The notes: a model not told the origin generated them from the sequence alone. Counted from the first letter of the stretch, positions 7,301-14,911 are shown. The stretch: 20,533 nt of DNA from Methanosarcinaceae archaeon UBA470 (GCA_002508425.1 DAKU01000031.1:1-20533); one strand, 5' to 3'. Translations and numbers: made by a program.

Positions 7301-7732
7301 ATGAAGAAAGCTATTATTGAGACCGAGAAAGGTAACATTGTTCTGGAATTGTTCGAAAAGGATGCACCTAAAACTGTAGCAAACTTTGAAAAACTCATTA
7401 AACAGGGATTTTATGATGGACTGACATTTCACAGAGTCCTCCCTAACTTTGTCATCCAGGGAGGATGTCCAAAGGGAAATGGTACAGGGGGACCGGGATA
7501 CACTATTAAGTGTGAAACAAAAGGCAATCCACGCAAACATGGAAAGGGAGCACTATCTATGGCGCATGCTGGCAAGGACACGGGCGGCAGCCAGTTCTTT
7601 ATCACCCATTCACCCCAGCCCCATCTAGATGGAGTCCATACAGTTTTTGGCCAGGTAATTGAGGGTATGGAAGTTGTCAATAAAATAAAACCAAAAGATG
7701 TGATGAAAAAGGTTACTATTATTGAAGAATGA
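7301..7732 (+). CDS. Peptidyl-prolyl cis-trans isomerase, cyclophilin type
   Basis: Catalyses proline isomerisation during protein folding. The 143-residue protein is a single short cyclophilin domain without signal peptide, so it acts in the cytoplasm. Visible active-site features are FHRVLPNFVIQGG at residues 43-55 (catalytic R45, plus F50 and Q53), the conserved M87, SQFFI at 97-101, and H113 in the GVHTVFG segment. The usual Trp of the cyclosporin-binding pocket is not present (PHLDG at 107-111), as in many prokaryotic members. AGGTGG lies 4 bases before the ATG. It is transcribed divergently from the pilin-like operon and ends in its own hairpin terminator, so it appears monocistronic. 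Confidence 0.95.
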   Translation: MKKAIIETEKGNIVLELFEKDAPKTVANFEKLIKQGFYDGLTFHRVLPNFVIQGGCPKGNGTGGPGYTIKCETKGNPRKHGKGALSMAHAGKDTGGSQFFITHSPQPHLDGVHTVFGQVIEGMEVVNKIKPKDVMKKVTIIEE

Positions 7733-7766
7733 GATTATACCTCATTCTTATTCTTCTCTTTTTTAT
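7725..7766 (+). terminator. Hairpin terminator of the cyclophilin gene
   Basis: AAGAATGAG (7725-7733) pairs perfectly with CTCATTCTT (7741-7749) across a 7-base loop and overlaps the stop codon. A T-rich tract (TTCTTCTCTTTTTTATA) follows. Confidence 0.7.
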
Positions 7767-7834
7767 ATCATAGAGACTCTGTATGACTACAGTTGTTTTC
7801 AGTAAATATTGACAAAAACATCTTCTATCAAAAC

Positions 7835-7881
7835 CTTTATCTATTTCTCGTCTCAAATATGAGTTTCGTCTCTAAAGTGAG
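7835..7881 (+). promoter_or_regulatory. ribK-ribB promoter with tandem operator-like repeats
   Basis: A TATA-like CTTTATCTA (7835-7843) predicts a transcript start near 7865. Exactly there sit two 15-base direct repeats on an 18-base pitch, CGTCTCAAATATGAG (7849-7863) and CGTCTCTAAAGTGAG (7867-7881), 12 of 15 bases identical. Each half is also a short dyad (CTCA...TGAG and TCTC...GAGA). The position over the start point suits repression. The encoded kinase carries its own winged-helix domain and is the obvious candidate binder. Confidence 0.5.
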
Positions 7882-7895
7882 ATGGAACTAATATA

Positions 7896-8582
7896 ATGTA
7901 TGCTGCAGAACCTTTAAAAAAATTGGCGTTACTTGGTGCTATTGGAAATCTTATAAAGATATCTTCTGCTGAGTTTGCGCAGTATACCACAACCAGTTCC
8001 AAAACAGCAGCAAGGTTACTCAAACAACTTGAGGATGACAAATACATAGAACGCCAACTAGTTCCAGGTGGACAGAAAATAATACTTACTTGTGATGGCA
8101 TAAATCTGTTGCGTAAGGAATATACCGAATACCAGCTCATTTTCTGTCGGGATGAAGCTAACATTGAACTGCATGGCAAGGTCATAGCAGGCCTGGGAGA
8201 AGGACAGTACTATATCGCACAGAATGGATATATGTCACAGTTCTCTGAAAAACTGGGTTTTCAACCTTTTCCAGGAACTCTGAATATAAAACTAAATGAA
8301 GATAGTATTGCAATGCGCCAGCGAATGGATTGCAAACTGCCAGTATGTATACAGGGTTTCAATGATGGCAAGCGTACTTTCGGTTCCGGGAAGTGCTATA
8401 TAATAAGAATTAATGGAATAAAGAGTGCAATAATTATCCCGGAAAGAACACATTATCCAACCAATCTGCTGGAGATCATAGCTCCTTTAAACCTGCGGGA
8501 AACACTTCATTTAAAAGATGGAGATGAAGTGAACATAGTAGTGGAGAAAACAGGCAAATGCGAGGGATTAAATGATAGGTGA
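7896..8582 (+). CDS. ribK: CTP-dependent riboflavin kinase with N-terminal winged-helix domain (RbkR-type)
   Basis: Converts riboflavin to FMN using CTP, the archaeal route to flavin cofactors. Residues 1 to about 75 form a winged helix-turn-helix domain (SSAEFAQYTTTSSKTAARLL is the recognition region). Residues about 88-222 form the small archaeal kinase barrel, with GLGEGQYYI at 99-107, FPGTLNIKL at 125-133 and PERTHYP at 182-188. This two-domain layout is that of RbkR proteins described in archaea, which bind DNA and control riboflavin genes as well as acting as the kinase. The ATG at 7896 has only a weak GTGAG/GGA site upstream. It overlaps ribB by 11 bases, so the two are co-translated, and tandem repeats at its promoter suggest autoregulation. 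Confidence 0.93.
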   Translation: MYAAEPLKKLALLGAIGNLIKISSAEFAQYTTTSSKTAARLLKQLEDDKYIERQLVPGGQKIILTCDGINLLRKEYTEYQLIFCRDEANIELHGKVIAGLGEGQYYIAQNGYMSQFSEKLGFQPFPGTLNIKLNEDSIAMRQRMDCKLPVCIQGFNDGKRTFGSGKCYIIRINGIKSAIIIPERTHYPTNLLEIIAPLNLRETLHLKDGDEVNIVVEKTGKCEGLNDR

Positions 8583-9333
8583 ACAAAGATACACCAATAA
8601 TATAGTAAAGGCCATAGATGCCATAAGGCAGGGTAAAATGTTTCTACTTTTTGATGCCGAAGGCAGAGAAGCTGAAACAGACCTTACTATCCTTGCTCAG
8701 GCTGTGACGCCTGAAGATGTAAAAATCATGCGCAAGGATGGTGGCGGGCTTATATGTGTGGCTCTAGATCCTGTAGCCTGCGAATACATGGGTTTACCTT
8801 TTATGGCAGACGTAGTCCGTTCCGCTCACGAGTGCAGCAGTACCCTTGGAACCACTGTAGAAAAGGGAGGAGACCTCCGATATGATTCGCGTTCTTCTTT
8901 CTCGATCTGGGTAAATCATAGAAATACTCGCACCGGAATCCCGGACAATGACCGGGCCATTACCATAAAAAAGCTTGGAGATGTTGTGGAAAAAGTGCTT
9001 GCTGGAGAAAATGTGAACTTCGGTTCTGAATTCCGTACTCCTGGCCATGTTGCAACTCTTAGAGCAGCGAAAGGATTGGTAAACGAGAGGCTGGGTCAGA
9101 CCGAACTCTCTATTGCACTTGCCAAAATAGCCGATGTCACTCCGGCCATGGTGGTATGCGAGATGCTGGACGACAACACGGGAAGGGCGTTGTCCAAAGA
9201 AGATGCAAAAGTCTATGCTGAGAAACACGGAATGATATTTATAGAGGGCTCAGAGGTTATAGAAGCATACAAGATATGGGCCTCGGCCATATCAATCCCA
9301 TCGGAAAAAGAGATATACTACAATGTACATTAG
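8572..9333 (+). CDS. ribB: 3,4-dihydroxy-2-butanone 4-phosphate synthase
   Basis: Makes 3,4-dihydroxy-2-butanone 4-phosphate and formate from ribulose 5-phosphate, supplying the four-carbon unit of riboflavin. The 253-residue protein has the metal-binding acidic loop DAEGREAETDL at residues 28-38 (normally D-D-R-E-x-E-x-D), TGIPDNDRAIT at 121-131 holding the substrate-binding Thr/Asp/Arg, and RTPGHVATLRA at 155-165 with the catalytic His. The slightly altered acidic loop is within the archaeal range. There is no fused GTP cyclohydrolase II domain, as usual in archaea. The start codon lies inside the end of ribK (11-base overlap). The tRNA-Pro gene begins 18 bases after the stop. Later riboflavin genes are not in this window. 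Confidence 0.95.
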   Translation: MIGEQRYTNNIVKAIDAIRQGKMFLLFDAEGREAETDLTILAQAVTPEDVKIMRKDGGGLICVALDPVACEYMGLPFMADVVRSAHECSSTLGTTVEKGGDLRYDSRSSFSIWVNHRNTRTGIPDNDRAITIKKLGDVVEKVLAGENVNFGSEFRTPGHVATLRAAKGLVNERLGQTELSIALAKIADVTPAMVVCEMLDDNTGRALSKEDAKVYAEKHGMIFIEGSEVIEAYKIWASAISIPSEKEIYYNVH

Positions 9334-9351
9334 GGTATGCTCGTCCCTTAT

Positions 9352-9426
9352 GGGGCCGTAGGGTAGCCTGGACCATCCTACTAGACTGGGGGTCTAGTGA
9401 CTGGAGTTCAAATCTCCACGGCCCCA
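9352..9426 (+). tRNA. tRNA-Pro (anticodon GGG)
   Basis: Acceptor stem GGGGCCG (9352-9358) pairs with CGGCCCC (9419-9425), and A9426 is the discriminator. The anticodon stem CTAGA/TCTAG (9381-9385 and 9393-9397) encloses the loop CTGGGGG with anticodon GGG at 9388-9390, reading CCC and CCU. The T loop is TTCAAAT. No intron is seen, and the CCA end is not encoded. It follows ribB by 18 bases; a weak TATA-like element (GATATACTA, 9312-9320) overlaps the ribB end. Confidence 0.95.
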
Positions 9427-9471
9427 TATATTAGATTTCATTTTAGATTATATTTGCTGATTGCTTATTTT

Positions 9472-9506
9472 GTCTGACACATCAGAAACAAAAGACAGAC
9501 TTTTTT
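9472..9506 (+). terminator. Possible terminator downstream of tRNA-Pro
   Basis: GTCTG (9472-9476) can pair with CAGAC (9496-9500), followed directly by six T residues (9501-9506). The stem is short. The rest of 9427-9576 is AT-rich and shows no supportable gene. Confidence 0.4.
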
Positions 9507-9576
9507 AGAAGCGACCTGCGACTTGAAGCTAATGACATGACACAAAAAAGAATTAAATTCATCCCGTTGATCTTCT

Positions 9577-9984
9577 TCAAGGAATCAAGATGTCACTTAT
9601 AGCATGGATAACACCATTGCTGCATTCGATATCTGGCTCTATTATGCTGGCAGTGTCTACTACAATACCACCATTGCGTTTTATTTTCAGATCTTTACCG
9701 CTTATGGTCTTTAGAGAATCAATTTTCTGAAGGTCTTGCAGCATATATTTGCCTTCAACTATATGATAATTTATGATTCCCATTAAGTAGGGAGAATCAG
9801 CAAATGCCTCCTCTATGACCTCTTCAGGTATAACATCAAATGCAGATTCCATCGGTGCAAAAATGGTGAAGGGACCAGTATTACTATATGTATCAATTAA
9901 TCCCAATACCTTTGCGGCTTTGAGAAGGGTCTGAAAAGACCTTTTTGCTTCTGCTGTCATTATTAGATTCTGTAGCTGTGCCAT
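9577..9984 (-). CDS. FAS1 (fasciclin) domain protein, single domain without signal peptide
   Basis: A 135-residue protein that is essentially one FAS1 domain. The H1 box reads GPFTIFAPMESAFDVIP (about residues 57-73), the central YH motif is NYHIVEGKY (93-101), and the H2 box lies at the end, GGIVVDTASI...CSNGVIHAISDILIP. FAS1 domains usually mediate adhesion or ligand binding outside the cell, but no signal peptide or membrane segment is visible here (MAQLQNLIMTAEAKRSFQ), so it is either cytoplasmic or exported by another route. A weak AGGGCT stands before the ATG at 9982-9984. It is divergent from the ABC transporter and is not obviously part of an operon. Confidence 0.9.
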   Translation of the reverse strand: MAQLQNLIMTAEAKRSFQTLLKAAKVLGLIDTYSNTGPFTIFAPMESAFDVIPEEVIEEAFADSPYLMGIINYHIVEGKYMLQDLQKIDSLKTISGKDLKIKRNGGIVVDTASIIEPDIECSNGVIHAISDILIP

Positions 9985-10070
9985 AGATAGCCCTATAATT
10001 AAGGAGGAAAGCTTCTGACATAAAGTTTTCGTAATTCACTATCCCATCGAAAAGCATAAGAAGCCATCTC

Positions 10071-10089
10071 CCACCTTATAACAAGGTGG
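10071..10089 (+). repeat. Perfect inverted repeat over the start of the ABC ATPase gene
   Basis: CCACCTT (10071-10077) and AAGGTGG (10083-10089) are perfect inverted copies with a 5-base spacer (ATAAC). The right arm covers both the only Shine-Dalgarno-like sequence and the GTG at 10086-10088. It may be an RNA hairpin that hides the start or a protein-binding dyad. Confidence 0.6.
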
Positions 10090-11003
10090 TGAATATAAAT
10101 CCGATAATCAAAGCAGAGGATCTTGTTAAAAGATACGGCGAACTCACAGCTGTCGATGGCGTAAGTTTTCATGTAAAAGAAGGAGAAATGTTCGGCTTCC
10201 TTGGCCCCAACGGTGCAGGAAAGACCACCACCATGAAAATGATTCAATGCGTTTCACCCAAGACGTCAGGTAAGCTTGAGGTTTTTGGCATGGACGTATC
10301 TGCTCATGAACGTGAAATAAAAAAGTATATGGGTGTTGTACCGCAGGAGAACAATCTTGATCCAGATTTCACTGTGTACGAGAACCTTCGAAACTATTCC
10401 AGGTATTTTGATATTCCCAGAGAAGACGCAGAGAAACGCATAGAAGAACTTCTCAATTTCGTGCAGCTACAAGATAAAAAGAATGTTATGACAGAATCAC
10501 TTTCTGGTGGTATGAAACGCCGTCTTGTGCTTGCCAGGGCACTATTAAACAATCCACAGCTAATCGTACTTGATGAACCAACAGTAGGCCTTGATCCTCA
10601 GGCCAGACACCTGATATGGGATAAGCTGCGCTCCCTCAAAAAAAGAGGTGTTACCATTGTGCTCACGACCCATTACCTGGATGAAGCCGAGAAATTATGT
10701 GATAGGCTTGTGGTGATGGATTACGGAAAAATACTTGTGGACGGTAAACCCAGTCAGATTATAAAGGACCATATAGGCACTGGTGTGGTGGAAGTCGATA
10801 ATCATCCCGGGATTGTAGAATGCTTGCGAAAGAGCGAAACCAGCTATGAGGTAATGGGAGAGATCATAGTGATATATACCAATGATGCAATGCATATTTC
10901 AGACCAGCTAAGTATTGAATGTGCCCTGGATAAAATGACCACGCGAAAAGCTACCCTTGAAGATGTATTCCTAAAACTCACCGGCAGAAAACTGAGGGAG
11001 TGA
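10086..11003 (+). CDS. ABC transporter ATP-binding protein (DrrA/CcmA type, ABC-2 export)
   Basis: ATPase subunit of an export system, powering the permease encoded next. Motifs: Walker A GPNGAGKTT at residues 40-48, Q-loop Q87 in VVPQEN, signature LSGGMKRRL at 139-147, Walker B LIVLDEP at 159-165, and switch His H196 in LTTHY. The C-terminal extension of about 80 residues (ending ATLEDVFLKLTGRKLRE) is the mark of the DrrA/daunorubicin-type subfamily. The start is GTG at 10086 or the adjacent GTG at 10089; both lie in an inverted repeat that also contains the AAGGTGG site, an unusual arrangement. The permease follows 4 bases after the stop. The substrate cannot be inferred; such pairs export drugs, lipids or glycans. 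Confidence 0.93.
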   Translation: MVNINPIIKAEDLVKRYGELTAVDGVSFHVKEGEMFGFLGPNGAGKTTTMKMIQCVSPKTSGKLEVFGMDVSAHEREIKKYMGVVPQENNLDPDFTVYENLRNYSRYFDIPREDAEKRIEELLNFVQLQDKKNVMTESLSGGMKRRLVLARALLNNPQLIVLDEPTVGLDPQARHLIWDKLRSLKKRGVTIVLTTHYLDEAEKLCDRLVVMDYGKILVDGKPSQIIKDHIGTGVVEVDNHPGIVECLRKSETSYEVMGEIIVIYTNDAMHISDQLSIECALDKMTTRKATLEDVFLKLTGRKLRE

Positions 11004-11007
11004 AAGA

Positions 11008-11799
11008 TTGTCCTACTTGCAATACTTCCTAATTCCTGAGCTGGATAGAAGGCTCTTAAAGGTCTGGCTGAGGAACAAAGATGTTTTTATGAAGAATATT
11101 AAACTTAATTTCCTGCCGCCTTTCCTGGAACCTATATTGTACCTGCTGGCAATGGGATTCGGTCTTGGGACTTTCGTGGATGAGATCGGGGGCGTGTCCT
11201 ATGCACAATTTATAGCCCCTGCTTTAATAGCAGTGTCTGTGATGTATGCTTCTTTCTTCGAATGTACCTATGGATCGTATGTGAGGATGTATTACCAAAA
11301 AACATTTGATGCAATTATAGCTACTCCCCTCATCATAGAGGATGTAATCGCAGGTGAATTGTTATGGGGAGCCACACGCAGTACCATAAATGCCTTGGTA
11401 ATGGTACCGGTAATAGCTGCTTTTGGACTCATAGACCTGAAGTATTCCTTTTTAATAATTCCCTTTGCATTCTTGGGAGGATTGCTCTTCGCCTGTATAG
11501 GTATGTGTTTTACAGCAATGACACCAAATATTATGGCTCTGAACTACCCGGCCCTGTTATTCATTACCCCTATGTTCCTGTTCAGCGGAACATTTTTCCC
11601 CCTGGAAGTGCTGCCAGAACCCATACAATACCTTGCCCTGGCTTTCTTACCTCTCACTCATATCGTACGGGTTATAAGGACACTTGCTTATGGTTCTTTA
11701 GAATTGTCCCTGATTTCAGACCTATTGTGGATCCTAATAGCCTCGATGCTTTTTTTTATACTATCCATGAATCTCATGAAGAAAAAACTTATAGTCTGA
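11008..11799 (+). CDS. ABC-2 type transporter permease
   Basis: Membrane subunit partner of the preceding ATPase. The 263-residue protein has a soluble N-terminus with the WLRNKDVFMKN coupling region (about residues 20-30) and about six hydrophobic segments. It carries the conserved ABC-2 phrases FLEPILYLLAMGFGLG (about 40-55), a Phe/Tyr-rich second segment, and the family hallmark FLFSGTFFPLEVLPEPIQ (about 191-208). The start is a TTG (11008-11010), supported by GGGAGTGA 7 bases upstream and by a 4-base gap to the previous stop. Together the two genes form a minimal DrrAB-like half-transporter set that would work as an A2B2 complex. The lipoprotein gene downstream is separated by a new promoter-like region. 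Confidence 0.93.
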   Translation: MSYLQYFLIPELDRRLLKVWLRNKDVFMKNIKLNFLPPFLEPILYLLAMGFGLGTFVDEIGGVSYAQFIAPALIAVSVMYASFFECTYGSYVRMYYQKTFDAIIATPLIIEDVIAGELLWGATRSTINALVMVPVIAAFGLIDLKYSFLIIPFAFLGGLLFACIGMCFTAMTPNIMALNYPALLFITPMFLFSGTFFPLEVLPEPIQYLALAFLPLTHIVRVIRTLAYGSLELSLISDLLWILIASMLFFILSMNLMKKKLIV

Positions 11800-11813
11800 G
11801 AATACTTGAAAGC

Positions 11814-11823
11814 GATATATTAA
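11814..11823 (+). promoter_or_regulatory. Putative TATA box of the lipoprotein gene
   Basis: GATATATTAA lies about 28 bases before the ATG at 11847, and no ribosome-binding site stands between, so transcription may start at or next to the ATG. The gene could also be read from the ABC transporter promoter. Confidence 0.4.
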
Positions 11824-11846
11824 ATTAATAATATGATATTTGGTAT

Positions 11847-12755
11847 ATGATGAATAGATCGATCTTGCTGATTGCCTGCTTCCTGGCAGTAGTTTCCCTA
11901 TCAGGGTGCATAGATGACTTAGCGGATAAAACTCCAATAAAACCCAATTCTTCTATGTATGAATTTGATGTATTCCTTAATAAGGAAAGCCAACTTAATG
12001 GCAGTTTTGCAAGGACCAGTACTTTTTATCTGTCTACAAACTCCAGCATGAAAGCTGTGAACATAATTGATAATGAGTCACTACTGGATATTATGCCTTT
12101 AGAAGATCTCACAAAAATGGATGCTGACATATTATCAAACATAGTTGTCATAGCTGACTATGCCAATAATACTAGTTCTTCTATCGATCTTTTCGAGAAT
12201 TATTCAACGGAGCAAAATGTATCATCTCTTAACTACACGACATCTGAAGAAGTAAAAAAAGGACAAAAACATATCTACCTCAATTTCACTGAGCCTATTA
12301 GAGGTTATGTAGCATATACAATGACTGTACCCACCGGACAGGAATTTATACACATCGCACAGACACCATCGGTAGTTCGTGTAGTACTTCCAGATGGCTA
12401 CACTACAGGTAATTTGTTGATCGGCAGGGCAAGGCCTAAGCCAGATCAAACATATTATGATGATTACGGAAGGATGAATCTGGTATGGAACAATACCGAT
12501 GCAGAGAAAAGTTCGTTAGCAAATATGTTTGAAACTACATTCAACACGGAAATTGAAGAACCTTCCAACACATTAAAACTAATAGGAGTAAAATTCTATA
12601 AAGAATCGGCACCCAGAGATCTTCTGGTTGCCGGAATAATATTAGGATCCCTAGCTTTGATAGTAATTGTAGATTCTCTCAAGAAGAGAAGGAAATTAAG
12701 AAAACTGAGAGAACAGATAGAAGCTAGAGCGAATGGGAAAAAGCCACGAATATGA
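11847..12755 (+). CDS. Lipoprotein with C-terminal membrane helix (possibly DUF5803 family)
   Basis: A lipoprotein signal peptide with lipobox LSGC (lipidated C21) is followed by about 235 residues of outer domain rich in N-x-S/T sites (NGSF, NSSM, NNTSSS, NYTT), containing a beta-rich core (RGYVAYTMTVPTGQEF, VRVVLPDGYTTGNLL). Near the C-terminus is a single membrane helix (LLVAGIILGSLALIVIV, about 259-275) and a strongly basic inner tail (KKRRKLRKLREQ). Lipid anchor plus C-terminal helix is the arrangement I recall for the archaeal DUF5803 family, but I am not certain. The ATG pair at 11847/11850 is the start. It sits 47 bases after the ABC permease and could be an accessory subunit of that exporter. 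Function unknown. Confidence 0.75.
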   Translation: MMNRSILLIACFLAVVSLSGCIDDLADKTPIKPNSSMYEFDVFLNKESQLNGSFARTSTFYLSTNSSMKAVNIIDNESLLDIMPLEDLTKMDADILSNIVVIADYANNTSSSIDLFENYSTEQNVSSLNYTTSEEVKKGQKHIYLNFTEPIRGYVAYTMTVPTGQEFIHIAQTPSVVRVVLPDGYTTGNLLIGRARPKPDQTYYDDYGRMNLVWNNTDAEKSSLANMFETTFNTEIEEPSNTLKLIGVKFYKESAPRDLLVAGIILGSLALIVIVDSLKKRRKLRKLREQIEARANGKKPRI

Positions 12756-12776
12756 TTCAATTTTTGATGTATTTAC

Positions 12777-13517
12777 CTATACATCAATTTTCATTCCATC
12801 GAATCCCAGAGGAAATTCTTTGGAGGCAATCTCATGTGGTGCAAAATAATGGCTAAGATGAGTAAAAACAACCTTTTTTGCACCAATCGACTTCGCCAGG
12901 TCTAGTGCCTCTTCGGAATTCATGTGCTTTTTAACTTCCACAGTTGGAGGTACTATTGCATCGGCGATTAACAGATCAGGGGAGCTGATAAGTTCAAGGC
13001 TCCTTGAACAAATATTACGCTGTGTATCCCCTGTAATGACTACTTTTTTATTACCTTCTTTAATCATTACCCCAACCGGCCTCTTAGCCGGAGGATGCAC
13101 CACCTCGAAAAGCGTGAATTCCAAACCAATGAGCAAAAAAGGACTGTACATTTGTACTTCATGACGCTGAGGATGCATGAAATGCAGGTAGTCCAGGATG
13201 TAATCCAAAGTCTCTTTTATTCCAAATATGTCCACATTGTACTGTACCCTATGAAACTCAGCAAAACCTGCAAAATGATCATAATGTGTGTGGGTCCAGA
13301 TAACCCCATCAACATGCCGGATATCGTTACCAAGTAGCTGGGTCCGCAAATCAGGCCCTGTATCCACAAGCACCTTTCCTTTTTCTGATTCCACGAGGAT
13401 TGAAAACCTTGTCCTCATGCTGCGTCCGCCACTGTGGGCATCCATACAGGTTGGGCATGTACACCCTATAACAGGAGTACCGGGAGCATCACCTGTACCC
13501 AGAAGAGTGATCTTCAT
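12777..13517 (-). CDS. PhnP-like metallo-beta-lactamase-fold phosphodiesterase
   Basis: Zinc- or manganese-dependent hydrolase of the MBL fold. The sequence has a GTGDAPGTPVIGC opening, a CxCxxC structural zinc site (C19, C21, C24) as in PhnP, the metal-binding HTHYDH at residues 76-81, further ligands H141 and D164 (ITGDTQ), H198 and H220 (FTHLSH). Length (246) fits PhnP-type enzymes, which hydrolyse cyclic ribose phosphates in bacteria. The archaeal substrate is not known, and no phosphonate genes are nearby, so a role in nucleotide or RNA-repair chemistry is equally possible. Its ATG (13515-13517) lies 5 bases after the stop of the AAA+ ATPase gene, implying one transcript. The C-terminus converges on the lipoprotein gene with a 21-base gap. 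Confidence 0.88.
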   Translation of the reverse strand: MKITLLGTGDAPGTPVIGCTCPTCMDAHSGGRSMRTRFSILVESEKGKVLVDTGPDLRTQLLGNDIRHVDGVIWTHTHYDHFAGFAEFHRVQYNVDIFGIKETLDYILDYLHFMHPQRHEVQMYSPFLLIGLEFTLFEVVHPPAKRPVGVMIKEGNKKVVITGDTQRNICSRSLELISSPDLLIADAIVPPTVEVKKHMNSEEALDLAKSIGAKKVVFTHLSHYFAPHEIASKEFPLGFDGMKIDV

Positions 13518-13522
13518 GTGTG

Positions 13523-14800
13523 TTAGACCTGGTCGGAATATTCATCTGTTTTCATAACTGCCCTTTCGTTGAATGAATCAACCGCATTAAGCATATCCTG
13601 CTGGGTTAGTTCAATCCTTTCCTCAATGAGAGCAGTAAGTACACTTTCCCTGATGACCATCCGTAAATCAGATCCACTATACCCTTCAGTGAGAGCCGCT
13701 ATCTCAAAGTTATCAAATTTGCCAGGAATGGACTTTGTGATTATGTCAAGAATGCGCTTTCTCATTTCCTCATCTGGTAGCGGGAAGTTCATAATCTCAT
13801 CAAATCTTCTCCAAGCTGCAGAATCCAACATCCTTGGATGGTTCGTAGCTGCCATGAGCAACACTCCGTCCCGTGTGAGACTTATGTCATCAATAGCCTT
13901 GAGCAGGGTATTGACAGCTCTCTTCAAAGCTGCATGCTCGTCGGATGTACGTGTTTTGGCAACAAAATCAAATTCATCTATAAACAGAATGCAAGGGTTC
14001 AGCCTTTTTGCAAGAGCGAAAACTCTGTCTATGTTCTTTGCTGTTTCTCCTAGATACTGATCAGTGATCATGGAGAGCTTAACCTCGACAAAAGGTATTG
14101 CAAGACGTTCAGACATTGCCCTTGCAACACTTGTCTTGCCAGTTCCCGGTGGGCCAACCATGAGAATTTTTCCAATGTCATACAGGCCTATTTTGTTGAG
14201 GTAATCCCTGTATTGAATGGCCTTTACGATCTTCTCTACCTCACCCTCCTGTTCTTTGGTGAGCACAAGATCTTTTAAAGGCTGGGAAATATCTTCAGGG
14301 GCCTTGATGTGGACAAGTTTAAGCATATCATCGCCCCCTTCCTCAGCAGCAATGGCATTTACCAAGGACTCAATCCACTCCCTGTCAACTTCCTTCGGCC
14401 TAATCTTGCTGCGGGCATCAGCATAATTTACACCTTCCAGCTTCTTCTTCTCATAGTAATATGCCAGACAGGGATTGTGTGCAATCTTTTCGAGTGCTCC
14501 GTCCCTTTTTTCAAACCAGTCGGCAGCTACTTCAAAGGCTGTGAGGCGGACACGGAAATCATGGTCATTTGCATCTATGAACGGCAGTGACCTTATCTCA
14601 CCCTTAAGCTCCTTTATCTCAAAGAGTTTTTCGATATCCGAATTAGAAACAGAGAGAGGTCTGGGGACTGTTCTTTTTTCCCGGCTCCAGTAATTCTTCC
14701 TCACATTTTTTGGAAGATCATTTAGTTCTAGTTCCGGGTATTTGTTAAATATATGAGTGGTAAGCAAAAGCTCAACTATGTCAAGAGTTATGTCTGCCAT
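13523..14800 (-). CDS. AAA+ ATPase with unique N-terminal domain (Cdc48/SpoVK-like single ATPase module)
   Basis: A 425-residue protein with one AAA+ module: Walker A GPPGTGKTS at residues 216-224, Walker B ILFIDEFD at 271-278, sensor 1 Asn in AATN (317-320), arginine fingers R331/R332 in AWRRFDE, and a C-terminal small domain with EGYSGSDLRMVIRES. The first 180 residues are alpha-helical and match no domain I recognise; they likely choose the substrate. There are no transmembrane segments, no coiled coil of the proteasome-activating (PAN) type and no second ATPase module. A TATA-like TTATTTAAAAAG at about 14869-14880 on the minus strand can serve as promoter, and the ribosome-binding site is weak. 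It is followed by the PhnP-like hydrolase 5 bases later. It probably remodels or unfolds a protein; the client is unknown. Confidence 0.9.
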   Translation of the reverse strand: MADITLDIVELLLTTHIFNKYPELELNDLPKNVRKNYWSREKRTVPRPLSVSNSDIEKLFEIKELKGEIRSLPFIDANDHDFRVRLTAFEVAADWFEKRDGALEKIAHNPCLAYYYEKKKLEGVNYADARSKIRPKEVDREWIESLVNAIAAEEGGDDMLKLVHIKAPEDISQPLKDLVLTKEQEGEVEKIVKAIQYRDYLNKIGLYDIGKILMVGPPGTGKTSVARAMSERLAIPFVEVKLSMITDQYLGETAKNIDRVFALAKRLNPCILFIDEFDFVAKTRTSDEHAALKRAVNTLLKAIDDISLTRDGVLLMAATNHPRMLDSAAWRRFDEIMNFPLPDEEMRKRILDIITKSIPGKFDNFEIAALTEGYSGSDLRMVIRESVLTALIEERIELTQQDMLNAVDSFNERAVMKTDEYSDQV

Positions 14801-14911
14801 GTTCTAACCGATCAAAAGTGTTCTGTATTTTCAGAAGTCCATCGCTTGGACATCTTACATAAGTGCTCTTTTTAAATAAGCTTTTGTATAATTATAACTG
14901 AAACTCGAAAA

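Noticed and set aside
7186..7540. Minus-strand frames of 70 and 92 codons across the cyclophilin promoter and 5' half.
   Set aside because: They overlap the well-supported cyclophilin gene, lack ribosome-binding sites and have shadow-like composition.
8794..9228. Minus-strand 144-codon frame inside ribB.
   Set aside because: It lies wholly opposite a conserved enzyme gene and shows no recognisable domain or start signal.
11364..11828. Plus-strand 154-codon frame inside the ABC permease.
   Set aside because: It is an alternative frame of a clear six-helix permease, with many Cys/His/Tyr and no start signal.
13569..14060. Plus-strand 163-codon frame opposite the AAA+ ATPase.
   Set aside because: It is antisense to the conserved ATPase core, and its Ser/Leu-rich composition is typical of a shadow frame.
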